From: Branchiostoma floridae
Taxonomy: Eukaryota; Chordata; Leptocardii; Amphioxiformes; Branchiostomatidae
Direction of reading: 5' to 3'
DNA: 64,000 nucleotides
Assembly: GCF_000003815.2 (NCBI RefSeq)
Contig: NC_049980.1
Span: forward strand, 30,393,609 to 30,457,608
The notes beneath the pieces are model-generated. The model searched no databases, was not told the DNA's origin, and saw nothing but the letters and a program-made list of their open reading frames with translations. The translations under genes and the position numbers were made by a program. Of the stretch, positions 24,780-37,333 are shown piece by piece (position 1 is the first letter of the stretch; each line of letters opens with the position of its first letter).

Positions 24780-24926
24780 TCCCAGCATGCACCACTTTCA
24801 ACATGGCTGACCCAGGGTTTGGGTTCTAAACCCGAAGGTTTGGGCACCGAGTTTTGATAGTTTTACCAGTTTTGTACAAAATTTCAACGATTTTACCCGA
24901 TTGGTCTTCGAGAGGGAGCCACATAG
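24780..24926 (+). promoter_or_regulatory. Candidate promoter and untranslated first exon of the HMBOX gene
   Basis: Sequence around 24790-24926 ends at a donor CACATAG|GTACGT. The coding exon has an acceptor at 25992-25993 only 12 bp before its ATG, so a separate upstream untranslated exon is required. A short open frame starting ATGGCTGACC ends quickly at TAA and is not coding. The precise start cannot be placed by eye. Confidence 0.35.
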
Positions 24927-26005
24927 GTACGTTTTGATCACCTTTCATCATCTGTAACCGTTTTTTCCGGGAGATATTGGCGCCGAAACAGACAAAGAAC
25001 CCCAGTTGTTTTTCAACCAGCGCCCCGTTTATCGTGTTATTATGCTAATTTCATTAATTTATAAGCCATCCCAGCGGCCCCGTGACTTCAACCTATTAAC
25101 GTACTTGTACATGGCGGTCACGTCGGAAGCCAAGTCGACGGCAGGGAAAGACTGGATGTGTGGAAAAAAGTGCCTTCGTTTGGAAGCGTCAAACATTGAA
25201 AATTGTTATGTGGAGCGTGGCGGGAAATTTGACTCACAGTTACTGCGTGATCGCACTCTGTGCTTATCAATACTGTACTGGGTAATACTAATAATAAACA
25301 GAGTTTGCCATGTTATTATTTAGTGCCACAGGCTTCAAAATTATTGAACAGCATATGGAACATGTATTGTGCCATGAGGCAATTTGTCCTCTATCACGTA
25401 TATCTACTTTACTCTAGATATGATGTACATTGTATGTATTCCGTGTAGCAAAAGTAACGTGCAGGCCAGGGTCAGGTAAATTCAGGCAAATGTCCATGGC
25501 AGCAGTCCATCCCATGTAACAATTAGTGACATGTGCTGTCCAGTGGTTCGTGTTTCAGCCCCTGGACTAAGAAGTCAGAGTTTGAGGCCCAGCTGTTGTC
25601 CCTCACCTCAGTCCTGACATGCATGCTACTGGAAAGGGTTGCAGACGTAACATTTTGCCGTGGTCCACTGTCCATTGTTCTCATTGAAAAGAGCTATAGC
25701 AATTTTCTCAGTACAATGAACCTGTGATGCTGTATATATTATAATAAAGCTTCTGTCTTCTCTGTCACAACCTGTTGAAGAGTGCTAACCTAGTTTAAGA
25801 TCGCTTTCACTTTTTTTACCTGATTTAGTGCAGGTGACAATTTGTTTTTTGTGCATTGTGATAGGATGAGTGGACATCCTGTGTAATTGTATGAGAGGCA
25901 CCACCACACCTGGGATGGTACAGTCCTATGCTACCACATGATTGGATGTGGAGCTTCAAGCTCTCAAAGTTTTGGATAAATTATTTGTTCCAGGCCAGGT
26001 GTTGC

Positions 26006-29000
26006 ATGATGGGAGAGCCGCGGTACACGATCGAGCAAATCGACCTGCTACAGCGGCTGCGGAGGACGGGACTCAGCAAGGACGAGATTCTGCAGGCGCT
26101 GGACACCATGGAGAGACTAGACCGCGAGCACGGCAGCATCGTCGCACCACCAGCTCATCCATGTACCAACAGGTGTGTTTGAACCTTTATCTATCTATCA
26201 GGTATACTGTATTTAGGGACTCAGCAAGGATGAGATTCTGCAGGCGCTGGACACCATGGAGAGGCTGGACCGCGAGCACGGGAGCATCGTCGCACCGCCA
26301 GCTCATCCATGTACCAACAGGTATGTTTGAACCTTTATTATTCATGAGAAGGCAGGTATACTGTATTTAGGGACTCAGCAAGGACGAGATTCTGCAGGCG
26401 CTGGACACCATGGAGAGACTGGACCGCGAGCATGGCAGCATCGTCACACCGCCAGATCATCCATGTACCAACAGGTGTGTTTGTTTGAACCTTTATCTAT
26501 CTATCAGGTATACTGTATTTAGGGACTCAGCAAGGACGAGATTCTGCAGGCGCTGGACACCATGGAGAGGCTGGACCGCGAGCATGGCAACATCGTCACA
26601 CCGCCAGCTCATCCATGTACCAACAGGTGTGTTTGAACCTTTATTATTCATGAGAAGGCAGGTATACTGTATTTAGGGACTCAGCAAGGATGAGATTCTG
26701 CAGGCGCTGGACACCATGGAGAGGCTGGACCGCGAGCATGGCAGCATCGTCGCACCACCAGCTCATCCATGTACCAACAGGTGTGTTTGAACCTTTATTA
26801 TTCATGAGAAGGCAGGTAAACTGTATTTAGGGACTCAGCAAGGACGAGATTCTGCAGGTGCTGGACACCATGGAGAGACTGGACCGCGAGCACGGCAGCA
26901 TCGTCACACCGCCAGCTCATCCATGTACCAACAGGTGTGTTTGAACCTTTATTATTCATGAGAAGGCAGGTATACTGTATTTAGGGACTCAGCAAGAAGG
27001 AGATTCTCCAGGCGCTGGACACCATGGTTGTCTAAAGATGAATCTAACATGTAAAACATGCCTCTCATTCAGAACCATGCGATGGAACCTGAAATCTGAG
27101 GGTGAGATTGTCCCGGCTGCCAGCCCGCCCGTCTCCAGCCCACAGGGGGCACTAGCAGCTAATGGAACAGCCAGTCCCATGGACCAGACCAGGCCGCACA
27201 AGGACTGTGTGCTATCTGAGGAACAGATCCAAACTGAAGTGGAAATCATGCTCAAGTAAGAACACTGTTTGGAATAACGTTGTTGAAAAGAGAGATGTGT
27301 AAAATGTACTTGCTTGAAGACATTTAATTGTGCTGTGATTATTTCATCTTACTATAAGTTAGAACTATGTTTTCGGAAGATACATAAGATTGATTTTTTT
27401 CCTCAGTAAAAACGTGGAGTCTGTGAAGGAGGAGCTGCGATTATTTCTGTCGGAGCGTCGGATCTCACAGGGCCTCATCAGCAGGTATTTGTGTACCATA
27501 TTATCTGAGATTCACCACATATGCCTCACATTGAAAAGCCTATCACACTTAATGATGACTTATAAAAAAAGTTGGGGTCAACCCCTGCATCCCAGGTACA
27601 CAGGGATCAACCACTTGTTCCTCACGTTAAAGATCTCACCATACTTATCCGAGTTATCGTAAAGAGTAGGGGTCCATCTCAGTACAAACCTAGCATGGCA
27701 AGAGACAGCTTACCAGACATACATTGCAGACAAAGTCAACAATCCTAACCACTTGACTACCTTGCCACCCCAGGTACACAGGTATCAGCCAGTCGTACCT
27801 GTCCCAGTTCCTGACCCAGGGGCTGGACATGAGCGTCATCAAGAAGCGCACCCTCTTCACCTGGTACATCAGGGAGAAGTTCTCCAACTCACCTGGTAAG
27901 ATGGTTCTTTAAACACGTGGGGAACATACTGTACAGGGCTCTAGTCTAAAAACTGGTGTTTGCATTATATTCCTGCTCTCAGTCTGTTACAGGTAACAAA
28001 AACATGCCAATTTACAGTTTAATTTCATAGAGGAAGAAACCTGTTTTTTGTTCCTGACTAACAGTTTGAAGTATTGTTTTCCATTTACAATGAATCTGCA
28101 TCTAATCCTCCTGTACCCCTGGCAGTGTCAGCACTAGACTTGACATCAGCTGTGCCCAAGGCTGTGAGAGTAGCGGAGCATGTAGACGACGATCACGACT
28201 GGACACCTCACCTTCAGTTTAGGAGCAGTGTACACAGAAGGGGGCATAGGTGAGGTTGCCGTGGATTTGAGTAAGAGTAATGATGACATTGCCATGATCT
28301 AGGACACTTTGAAAGCTTGTCAGCTGAGCTGTTCAGAACCAGGTTTGGAGTACGTACTTGTAGCATCTAAGACATCTAAGACAACATCTAAGTGCAAGCA
28401 CCTCTGACCCTTGTGAGACTGGGAACAACAGGCATTAAAGTAATAATAGACCGGATAGTGAGAAAGTGACTGACTGACACTGACAGACAGAGTCACCTAT
28501 CATGTAGAGAAATTGGAAAATGAGAAAGTACAGAAAATATTAGTGTTAGGTTGGGCATGAGACCTCATAGTAGATATAGCTCAACTTTTGTCATGTGTTA
28601 CCCAGATTTAACTGGCCCGAGGCTTGCATCACCATCATGGAGAAGTACTTTGAAGAGAACCAGTACCCAGATGAGAAGAAACGAGAGGAGATCACCAACG
28701 CCTGCAACAGTGTTATACAGAAACCAGGTACAGAACAATGCCTGCAACAGTGTTATACAGAAACCAGGTACAGAACAATGTCTGTAACAGTGTTATACAG
28801 AAACCAGGTACGGAACAATGCCTGTAACAGTGTTATACAGAAACCAGGTACGGAACAATGCCTGCAACAGTGTTATACAGAAGCCAGGTACGGAAATAAT
28901 GCATGCAACAGTGTTATACAGAAGCCAGGTACGGAAATAATGCCTGTAACAGTGTTATACAGAAGCCAGGTACAGAACAATGCCTGCAACAGTGTTATAC

Positions 29001-31041
29001 AGAAACCAGGTACAGAACAATGTCTGTAACAGTGTTATACAGAAACAGGTACAGAACAACTCCTGTAACAGTGTTATACAGAAACCAGGTACAGAACAAT
29101 GTCTGTAACAGTGTTATACAGAAACAGGTACAGAACAACGCCTACAACAGTGTTATACAGAAACCAGGTACAGAACAATGTCTGTAACAGTGTTATACAG
29201 AAACCAGGTACAGAACAATGTCTGTAACAGTGTTATACAGAAACCAGGTACAGAACAATGTCTGTAACAGTGTTATACAGAAACAGGTACAGAACAATGC
29301 CTACAACAGTGTTATACAGAAACCAGGTACAGAACAATGTCTGTAACAGTGTTATACAGAAACCAGGTACAGAAATAATGTCTGTAACAGTGTTATACAG
29401 AAACCAGGTACAGAACAATGTCTGTAACAGTGTTATACAGAAACCAGGTACAGAACCAATGCATGCAACAGTGTAACACAGAAACCAGGTACTGAAATAC
29501 ATTGCAGTATCTTCATTCATAAAGCAACTGATGTGTGGACATGAGAAGTTTTAAGAATTAAGAAGAGTTTTGCATCATTGTAAGGACAGTGTAAGACTAA
29601 TAGATACATTCATCAAAAGTTGACACTGTTTTTCCCTGGTTCAAATTCAAACACTTTGTCAGCTGTTGCATGCAGAAGGGAAGTCAGAGTTGGACTGTTT
29701 CATTAGAGTGTCTCTAGATTAGCAGTCGTTTGATCAGAATCCCCTTACTTAGTCTTACAGACCCAGGCAGTATTTCGGTAGATATATTCATTTTCAAAAT
29801 AGAAGGGAAGGGAGGTTTTTGAAGTGTCATATGTTCACGATTGAAACAAAACTTTTGTATGATAGCAGTACATTGGAAAATGCATCTTCAAGAATTCATT
29901 TATTTGAGATAGAATGGTGACCATAAAAATTTGACAATAGAACTGCCACAAAAGTTCCAAGATTTAAATAGTGTGTGTTACAAAAGCGCCCCCTGTCCTC
30001 CCCCATCAGGAGTGGAGCTGCCGGCCCAGATGCTGGTGAACTCGGCCCGTGTCTACAACTGGTTCGCCAACCGGCGGAAGGACGTGAAGAGACGGCACTC
30101 CGCAGGTTTGGCAAGTTTTGGGGTCAAAAGTAAATCTCTTTCTTTACTCCAACTAACATCAGCTAATAACTATACAGCAGTGCATCTGTCTTTTGTAGTC
30201 AATTGTTCAGATGGGTTGAAGACTTACAAAAGTGTTTTTCACTTTATCATAGTGCACAACACTCTGTCTCCAGTGCCAAGTAGTCAGCCCAACCCTCACC
30301 ATCGAGTAGAGGATAGAGGCAACCAAAATACAGACCACCACAGTGGGAATATACTACAGGAACAAGGTCGGTATTTGATGTACATGTACATGTTTCATGT
30401 GCTAGTTGGCCTTGTCCATATTCTTACTCTAAAGAGTTGAAACAGAGTTCAGCTTCTAGTATTCTCTATTGTACATCTTGTCAATCAGGCAATCAGGACT
30501 TTTCGACTTAAACAAATTTCAGACTTAATTAGATTTGTTTACTGTCTAATGAGTGAGATTGTTTGGCATGATCGGCAGCGCGTTGGGCTCAGGGCCAAGA
30601 CAGTCTTGGTTTGAACCCTGCCGTGTCACCGATCTTGTTCCCTTGGGAAAGCACTTCACTAAGGTGGAATTGAATACCTAGCTTCGACTAATGCGGTCCC
30701 TCGGATAGGATGTTAAATAAAGACTGTGGCATAATGATCAACATAATGATTGTGGGCACTAAAGGAAGAAAGAAAGAAAGATTCTTGAATGTATGATAAA
30801 GACAATTCTCATTACAAAATTTGCATGGGAAGGTCCTGAATGTGTGATAGGGGCTTAAGCTCACATTCACATTTCAGGAGAGTCGGAGCACAAAGAGTCT
30901 CATCAAGATCCTGTCCAGGTCGCCGTGGAGATGGCAGCTGTCAATCACGCCATCATGGCCCTCGTCAATCAGCACAGTGATGACATCGACCAGGGGGAGG
31001 AGCAAGAGGCAGAGGAGGGGGAGGATGGGGAGTTCAGCTAA
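26006..31041 (+). CDS. HMBOX1: HMBOX1-type (HNF-class) homeobox transcription factor, 382 aa
   Basis: Nuclear DNA-binding protein of the HNF homeobox class; the vertebrate orthologue is a transcription regulator also reported as a telomere-repeat binder (HOT1/TAH1). Coding exons: 26006-26172, 27073-27255, 27407-27484, 27774-27895, 28126-28249, 28606-28727, 30010-30105, 30274-30366, 30878-31041. Phases match at all eight junctions. Residues 4-43 are the N-terminal HNF1-type domain (EPRYTIEQIDLLQRLRR, ILQALDTMERLD), almost identical in style to vertebrate HMBOX1. The POU-specific-like domain is about 113-183 (VKEELRLFLSERRIS, LFTWYIREKF). The atypical homeodomain is about 222-295 (RFNWPEACITIMEKYF, NACNSVIQKPG, helix 3 RVYNWFANRRKDVKRR). 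The C-terminal VAVEMAAVNHAIMALVNQ block is followed by an acidic tail. Start: either ATG of the MM pair at 26006/26009. Exon 1 and the exon 6 donor have been tandemly copied. Confidence 0.95.
26068..27020 (+). repeat. Tandem array of HMBOX exon 1 3' part plus intron, period about 154 bp, 7 copies
   Basis: Copy 1 is the real end of coding exon 1. Further copies begin near 26216, 26370, 26522, 26676, 26830 and 26984 (last one truncated). Copies 2-6 each look like a complete 104-bp exon: acceptor GTATTTAG, body starting GGACTCAGCAAG, donor CAACAG|GTRTGT. Because 104 is not a multiple of three, including one or two copies shifts the frame and including three restores it; each frame I read through a copy is open. 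Two spacer types occur between units, so expansion was stepwise. Confidence 0.93.
28701..29490 (+). repeat. 40-bp minisatellite copying the HMBOX exon 6 donor, about 20 units
   Basis: Each unit contains the last 27 bases of exon 6 (from CCTGCAACAG through AAACCAG) followed by GTACAGAACAATG, so every unit carries the exon end and its GT donor. Some units are 39 or 41 bp. The exon end lies in the loop between homeodomain helices 2 and 3. The native frame stays open for about 300 nt into the array and the peptide NSVIQKPG recurs in that frame. Confidence 0.95.
30560..30735 (+). mobile_element. tRNA-derived SINE in HMBOX intron 8
   Basis: Head TGGCATGATCGGCAGCGCG plus a B-box-like GGTTTGAACCC, then a tail with CCCTTGGGAAAGCACTT and ending near GGATGTTAAAT. 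The same element occurs at 43058-43300 in intron 6 of the second homeobox gene. No TSD could be assigned with confidence. Confidence 0.65.
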
Positions 31042-31100
31042 GGGGAAACGGGGAGGCCACAAGGTTCTGTAATCATAATCAAAGCAAAACATTGTCATTA

Positions 31101-31189
31101 AGCAGCTACTCAAGCAACTGGATATGATTATGGAAATGGTCAAAACAGACCATTTCCAAAATCATATCCAGTTGCTTGAGTAACTGCTT
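31101..31189. mobile_element. Long hairpin (MITE-like) in the HMBOX 3' UTR region
   Basis: Arms of about 41 bp around a 6-nt loop (AAAACA), almost fully complementary: the left arm includes CAAGCAACTGGATATGATT and the right arm includes ATCATATCCAGTTGCTTG. It lies 60 bp after the HMBOX stop codon, so transcripts would carry a strong stem-loop. A flanking GATGTCAAACCTTCATCAGCG-type sequence suggests a larger transposon remnant. Confidence 0.75.
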
Positions 31190-34100
31190 TTTGGTGTAAC
31201 TTTTTGCCTGGATGTCAAACCTTCATCAGCGTAAAGCAAAACCTCATGTTTTTAGAAGAAATATTTGACTGGTGTACCTGAAAGGCTGTTGTCAAGGCCA
31301 TAATGTTTTCTAAGTGTGCAGTTAAACATGCCCAAGAAGACCACCCAGGAGACATATGAATCTGGTCTACGTCCACAGGTGGCCACTATAGACAGGGTGC
31401 TTTTAAAGTGCTTGTGTCAACAGGAAAAAAATATCTCTAAGGAACCACCAAAAAGAGGTCACATTGGCTGGATGGTTCTTATGTCGAGATGGCCTTTTGT
31501 ACAGGACAGACTGTACAATGAATCAGAATGTTTTAAGAATTTGACCAGTGTACTTGGTAGGTATGAAAATATATTGTATTGAATTGAAGGGTTGTCCAAT
31601 TTTCTAATGAAAGGCAAAAGTAATCATAACTATATCTTTATTGCAAGTTTATTTACAACAAAGTTGCAATTAAAACAACATGTAATTAACTGATTTTGAT
31701 AAGAACAATACAGATGATAAGGAGCTGGGTAGAGCTAAACTGTGGAATTAATCAAATTGTGAAGAAAAGAGTTGTGAAGAAAAATAGGACATTCTTGTAT
31801 ACGTAGTTGGAAAGATAATTTGTGACAGTAGCTCACACTCTATTTATCCATGTTGCATTATAGATTTTGTACTGTTTAACCCTCCTGGGCCCAAGTTCCT
31901 AGGAACAGGAGCTAGAATCATGTAACTACAATTGTTGCATAACTCTTACAAGGCAAATGTGTAAGTGCAAGTAAAGTCTGGGTTGATAAAAATGCCCAGG
32001 TGTGTGAAGATGCTATTATTATGCCATTTACCAATGTTTAAATCTCTTAACCTTATGTTTCCCAAACATTCCTTGAATTAGGTTAACGTAAAAAAAAAGG
32101 AAAGATTTGTCAGTAATCTTTTGATTTATTTGTCAATGCCATGATTCATAACTTTTTTATGAGAAAGTATTTTAGATTGCACTTTATCATGTGCTTCCAT
32201 TATTCACCAGAAATTCTCAATTTCGAGAACTTGAAGTGACAAATTAATCTTGAAGTGAATTTCTCCCACTCTTTTGAGTCCCCAAGAGCAGTAGTTTTAT
32301 GTGTAAAGCGATAAATCAAAGTGACCCCTCCTTCTTCATACACCCATTCCAAAATGCTATGTGCCAACTCTTACCACGGAGGTTAAACCGAACCAAGGAA
32401 AAATGCCAATCAATTTACAGCTACTCTCATTGGTTAATCAAATGACCAATCAGAGACCAGATAGCAGGTTGAGGGGCTTTATGTTCTGACTTCAGATGTT
32501 TGCCATTTTGTGATATTTGTAAGTCGATGTGGAACCCTACAAATCAAATCTGTAAAAATATTACCGCATTTTAAAAAAAATTCATTTTGTTCTTTGTAAG
32601 AAATTAACTGGGACTTGAAGTCCCAATAGTGTGTACATATAGTAGTAAGTAGTATAAATGCAGAAAAAGTTGTTCACAAACTAGTGAGAGTTTTAATGTG
32701 TTTAAAAAAACAAACAAACTCACTACCTCCTTTAGTATTTGCACCGAATGCTAACATTAGTATCTGCGTGCAATAGATTTTTCCATAACTACTTTAAATG
32801 TTAGGGATGCCATATGTTGTACAAGTGTTGATGATGATGATTGTACTAATGTTGTGATGTAAAAAGTTGTGTTAACATATTGAGAAGTCCCAATTTTGTA
32901 TGTTGGTAAGTGCATAGTTTATTGACTAATTCCTAGACAAGACAATTCTAAGTTTCCAAGTCAATTATGGTATAATGATGTTTGTCCAGCTATTGTCCAG
33001 GTTAAAAACAAGATATCAACTGTACATAATTTTTACTTTCATGTTCGAATATCCGTCATCTGTACACGTATGTAGTACATGGCATGTTATTTTTGGTACT
33101 GTTATTCATGTTATTTAATGCATTGTTATTTATATGTATTAAGTCTAGTCCTTTTATGTTAGAGAATATTGTGTACATGTATACTTTTGTGTAAACTTTT
33201 GTGTCCTAGAAATGAAAAGTTTCAGTAAACATGTCCACCATCTCAGTATCTCAGTAATCACTAGTCCAGTATGTGAATTTTTACTTGTTGAAACTAATTT
33301 ATTCATTAAACCTTATCAGCAATGAACATGCAGTTTATTAGATATTTTTCATGGGCAAGGTTTCAATTCTTTACACTCAGGCATATTGTTTAGAATTGGT
33401 CATTCAGAGGTTCTGTAGTTATGCTCACCCAAAATATCCCGAAACACATACACACACACCGAGATATACAGACACATCACACACGCACACGCATATACAC
33501 CAAGAACAATGTATCATGTTAGCAATACAATACTGTTCTCTCTCAGAGGCATCAGCATGCTTGCCTTGCAATATCGGTCAAAGCCGACAGGGGGAGCTTT
33601 CAAATGTAGCCGCTGTCGAACTCTTACTTTGAACGCGAGACTTAAGCTAATGCTTAAAATGAAGTTCAATGCTTTAGCAGAGGTAGACCACGCAAAACGT
33701 CTGTACATCAAATTTGTGATGATTCTGGCTGCTCGGCTGAAGAACTGCCCGAGGCTATGGAGGATAGGGAAGGATGGAGGAAGAGAGTCATGGCCATCCG
33801 TGCAACCAGCACGCCCGGATGATGATGATGATGGTGCTTTTGCGACAGCTGATTGTGTAGTAAGGCGACATTCCGGCTGGCGGTTGTAGTCGGGCACATC
33901 GGGTTCTTTCGCGTGCAGAGGTTGGACGCCCCAGGCTTAATCCTGAAGCTATCCTAAACTCTAGCTTCTAAACTGACTTCGACTTTTATTTTTACTCTAG
34001 GCGCCGCAAAATTAACTCCCTTCCTCGGCAAACTCCCTTTCTAGGCATAAGAAAACCTAGCCATGTTGAAAAGTTGCGAACCTGCGCCCTTACCCAAAAA

Positions 34101-35160
34101 ACTGAAAGCCAGCCCCGCGAAGGAGGCGATTCTACGTACACAAAAATCCGACAGCGTTTACCCCCCTGCCCTCCCGTTTCTACTAGCGTTAGACGGCGAT
34201 CTCCGAGCGGCCAAGATTGCGTTTGTTTGAGTCTTTAACCCTTTTGGTTGGTTTTATATCAAATGGATTATGATGCGCGATCAATGCAAAAGCATCAATC
34301 AAAGGCGCAAAACGTAAAAGAATCGTTTTTGTATATGAAATATTTCCTTTGTAGTCATTCTCCTACTGACAGAGGGACTACAGTCGTGTCGAAACTCCCT
34401 GTGGTCAACAGGCAGTTAGGTAATGCCGTTGGGGACCGGGCGTAGGAGGATGCTTGAAATTTATACCGTACACACGACTAAACATGAAATGGAAGTATTT
34501 GTTGCATGTACTGTTAGTGCAGTCTGAAAGGTGGCGCTATTTCTTTAGTTACTGGTGGTACACTCCGCCCAAAGTTCGCATACTTCGCAGCCTGACTTCT
34601 ACTTCCAGCGCATTTGCGACTTTTCTATGTAGTATGGAGAAGTCAACTCTATACTATTCTTACTGTATTCGGGTTTTGGCGTGACACATAAGGGGCTCCT
34701 CTGAATTCAGAGTTTAGCGTTGTGGTGGCCTCCTATGCAGACCCTCTTGTGTAAATCTCGGCATGTGGTTGTTTTTCCGAGTTAACTGTAGCTGTTTATC
34801 TCCATCGCTAATAAGTTGTGTCTTTTTGTACGACACTAGTATGGCTTCGGCCGCGAACTATATTGAAACGCAACGACAGCCTCCTCCACACGGCTAACCT
34901 ACAATAAGATACCAAAGAAAATGAAAGAATTCACTGTGTTCCATAAAAACGTATGGAGTAAAGATATCGATCTTTGGTTATTAACGTTAATAAGGAAAGT
35001 CTACCTCGTGATCGTTTTTATTAAGACGCGTGAAAGACAATTGTCGCTTTCCAACAAGTTGCAACAATTTTCTGACCTAAGCTCGAGTTGTGGTTATGTG
35101 CATGTATATTCATTTTTGTACGACAACACTGTTCATATTAGTGCGTGCGTGCGCAATGTA
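31190..35160. other. Between the two homeobox genes, no supported gene
   Basis: The first part is probably the 3' UTR of HMBOX; ATTAAA at 33305-33310 is one weak polyadenylation candidate. From 31316 a decayed relative of the 11661-12532 transposon is visible (TTAAACATGCCCAAGAAGACC). Overlapping open frames on both strands at 33510-33900 contain GATGATGATGATG simple sequence and show no recognised domain; I leave them uncalled. A short CA-rich microsatellite lies at about 33449-33500. Confidence 0.5.
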
Positions 35161-35165
35161 ATATA

Positions 35166-35480
35166 GTTGCGGTCACTGGATATGGCTTTGAAATATGAAA
35201 TGGCGCTAACCGTCCTGAACATCAAAAGTTCTTTGAAAAGGCACATGAAGTCATCTTATGTGGGAGCAGAAATTTACGTTACACACATATACAATTGGTT
35301 GCGGTATATATGCATGTACAGTACAAAATAATTGCGGTCACTGGATATGGCTTTGAAATATGAAAGCACGGCATCCGCCCTGAACATCAAAACTGCTTTA
35401 AAAATGCACACGTCATCTTATGTGGGAGCATAAATTTAAGTTACGCACATAATACATGTATACAAAAGTGGCATAAATTG
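35166..35480. repeat. Two-copy tandem duplication, period about 165 bp
   Basis: Both units start TGCGGTCACTGGATATGGC (about 35169 and 35333) and share CTGAACATCAAAA and CATCTTATGTGGGAGCA blocks. It is non-coding and lies upstream of the second homeobox gene; cause unknown. Confidence 0.8.
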
Positions 35481-35899
35481 CGGTTTTAAAAAAGAGTGTT
35501 TCTTTAAGATGAAGTATTTCATAAAGTGTATGCTTTTGTGCTTGTGTTTGAAAATGCTGTGTAAATACTTATAAATTAGATAAAAAAAGAAGGCAAAGTT
35601 TCTGCTAAAACAACATTCTATTGTATCTATAGCAATCATACATATTTATCTTCAAATATCTTTAAATCTAGGGATTTGTTTTGGTTGATTTTTGTAAAGC
35701 GCAACATCGCTTTTCCTACTGGGTTCATACCTCGCTCATAAACCCCTGCGGCTGCATATTTCTCAATATAAATATGATCAGACGATTATGAAAGAAAATT
35801 AATTCCACAAATATGTTTTACTACATTCAAACTTTCCACGCGTTTTATTTACCGGCGCTTCAAATGGCATGACCCGGCGGATGACGTCAGCTTGTAAAA

Positions 35900-36360
35900 T
35901 TTAATTATATTCCCTCCCGGTGCCACTTGCGCGCTGGGCGTTCAAAATATTGACGTCCGATTTAAGTATCGTCAAAATTCGGACTTTTGCGCGCAAAACG
36001 TCGAGTTTGCAAACTTCCTTTGCATCCACCGACAAGTGGGTAAGTTTATGCACGCACTCCTATCGATTTAAACCAACAAATAGCGGGCTTATTTACAAAA
36101 ATTACAGATAATAGTCGACGTCGCCGGGGGCGGGCGCCATATTGAAGAAAGGTCTTGGCTGTTTAAATTTAATCCTGTTTTTTTCGGACGGCGGAGCTTA
36201 CGGGCGCTCGACAAGGCGAAATTTGGGCAGGAATGGCCACATGCAGCATTTCCCTGCAGTGTTTGTCGTGTTTTGGCCACCAAAAAGCCGATTTTGTGCC
36301 GAAAATCGCACCGTACGCTGCGTATTCCGGGCCAAAATTGCACAGGGGGAATTCAATTAC
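35900..36360 (+). promoter_or_regulatory. CpG-rich candidate promoter and 5' exon of the second HMBOX-type gene
   Basis: CpG density rises sharply over about 35910-36350. A possible untranslated exon ends at 36039 (CAAGTGG|GTAAGTTT) and could be joined to the acceptor at 37319-37320, 13 bp before the ATG. A GCGCCATATTG motif at about 36134-36144 resembles a YY1 site, common near animal transcription starts. The true start is not fixed by the sequence. Confidence 0.4.
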
Positions 36361-37333
36361 TGTTAATAGCTTTAGCCGCTTACGTCTGCTTAATATTAAA
36401 TAGGCGATACCATCTGGGCGATCGATGGGGGTGGACAAGTCTCGTTGCCAATAAATTTAGCTTCGTGTGCGGTTGTCACAGCTTTGCTAGGAATAGCTGT
36501 GTAGCAGTAATAATGTCAACCGTATTGTTAACATGTACAACAAACTAAAAGCATGTTTCATTGTCTCATATTGGCCAAATTCAGTCAACATTGCGGCAGA
36601 AAATGTGGGAAATGTATGTGGACCAAAATCAATAGAAATACTGCATTACAATCAATAGGATCGGAATATGATGCACATAATTCTCGGGGGTGACTAATGG
36701 ATGATTAGAAAAGAGCGAAAATTTGTCTCTATTACTGTCTGCATGAGTTACACGTGTACGGCAGTTTGTGACAGCTCATGAATAAGATAAAGGCTACAGA
36801 TGGGGATTTCTGTGCATCTGGCTTTACCCTACAAAACATTTTTTTTTACATAAGCAGCTTAAGATTATGGAAATATTATGTCTGTTGTATGTTTTGTGAT
36901 CTCATTTCATTTTTGTAGTCTTGAGCAACAATTGTCTTATAAAATGTATTACTTATGAAAGAGTAATTCTGCCTGTTGTTTAGAGCACTAAAAATTAGGC
37001 ATATTAAATCATTTTTTTCCTGAAATTTAAAACAAATGGAATAAAATGATATAGAAAGCTGCGTAACACCCAGCTCTGCACATCAGACATTACTTAGAAT
37101 GAAAGATTTCAGCTGGACCATATATATGAAGTTTAATGTAAACATGGCACATCTTAAGGTTAAAAAAGGTTGTACAGTTCTGGCAAAAACTATAATTGTT
37201 AATTTCCATGGCATAAGACACTTTGAGGACACTGGAGTTTTCCAGAGATAATTTTCAGCTCACTGTAATAGTCTTGGAGTTTCCTTTTTTTTTAAAGCCC
37301 TGAAATATTTTCCTTTCCAGTTAGAGCGTAAAC

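Noticed and set aside
26041-27020. CRISPR-like direct repeats
   Set aside because: The repeats are exon copies in a spliced eukaryotic gene with no spacer diversity; CRISPR does not apply.
28551-29520. Repetitive proteins on both strands across the 40-bp array
   Set aside because: A 40-bp unit without stops in most phases gives long frames automatically; only the native-frame extension of exon 6 is of interest, and it is treated as a finding.
31101-31189. MicroRNA precursor
   Set aside because: The stem is longer and more perfect than a normal animal pre-miRNA and looks like a transposon palindrome; no small-RNA evidence is available.
33509-33897. Two frames of about 126 codons on opposite strands
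   Set aside because: They share a GAT/ATC-rich simple sequence and histidine run, have no recognisable domain and no supporting splice sites; more likely repeat sequence.
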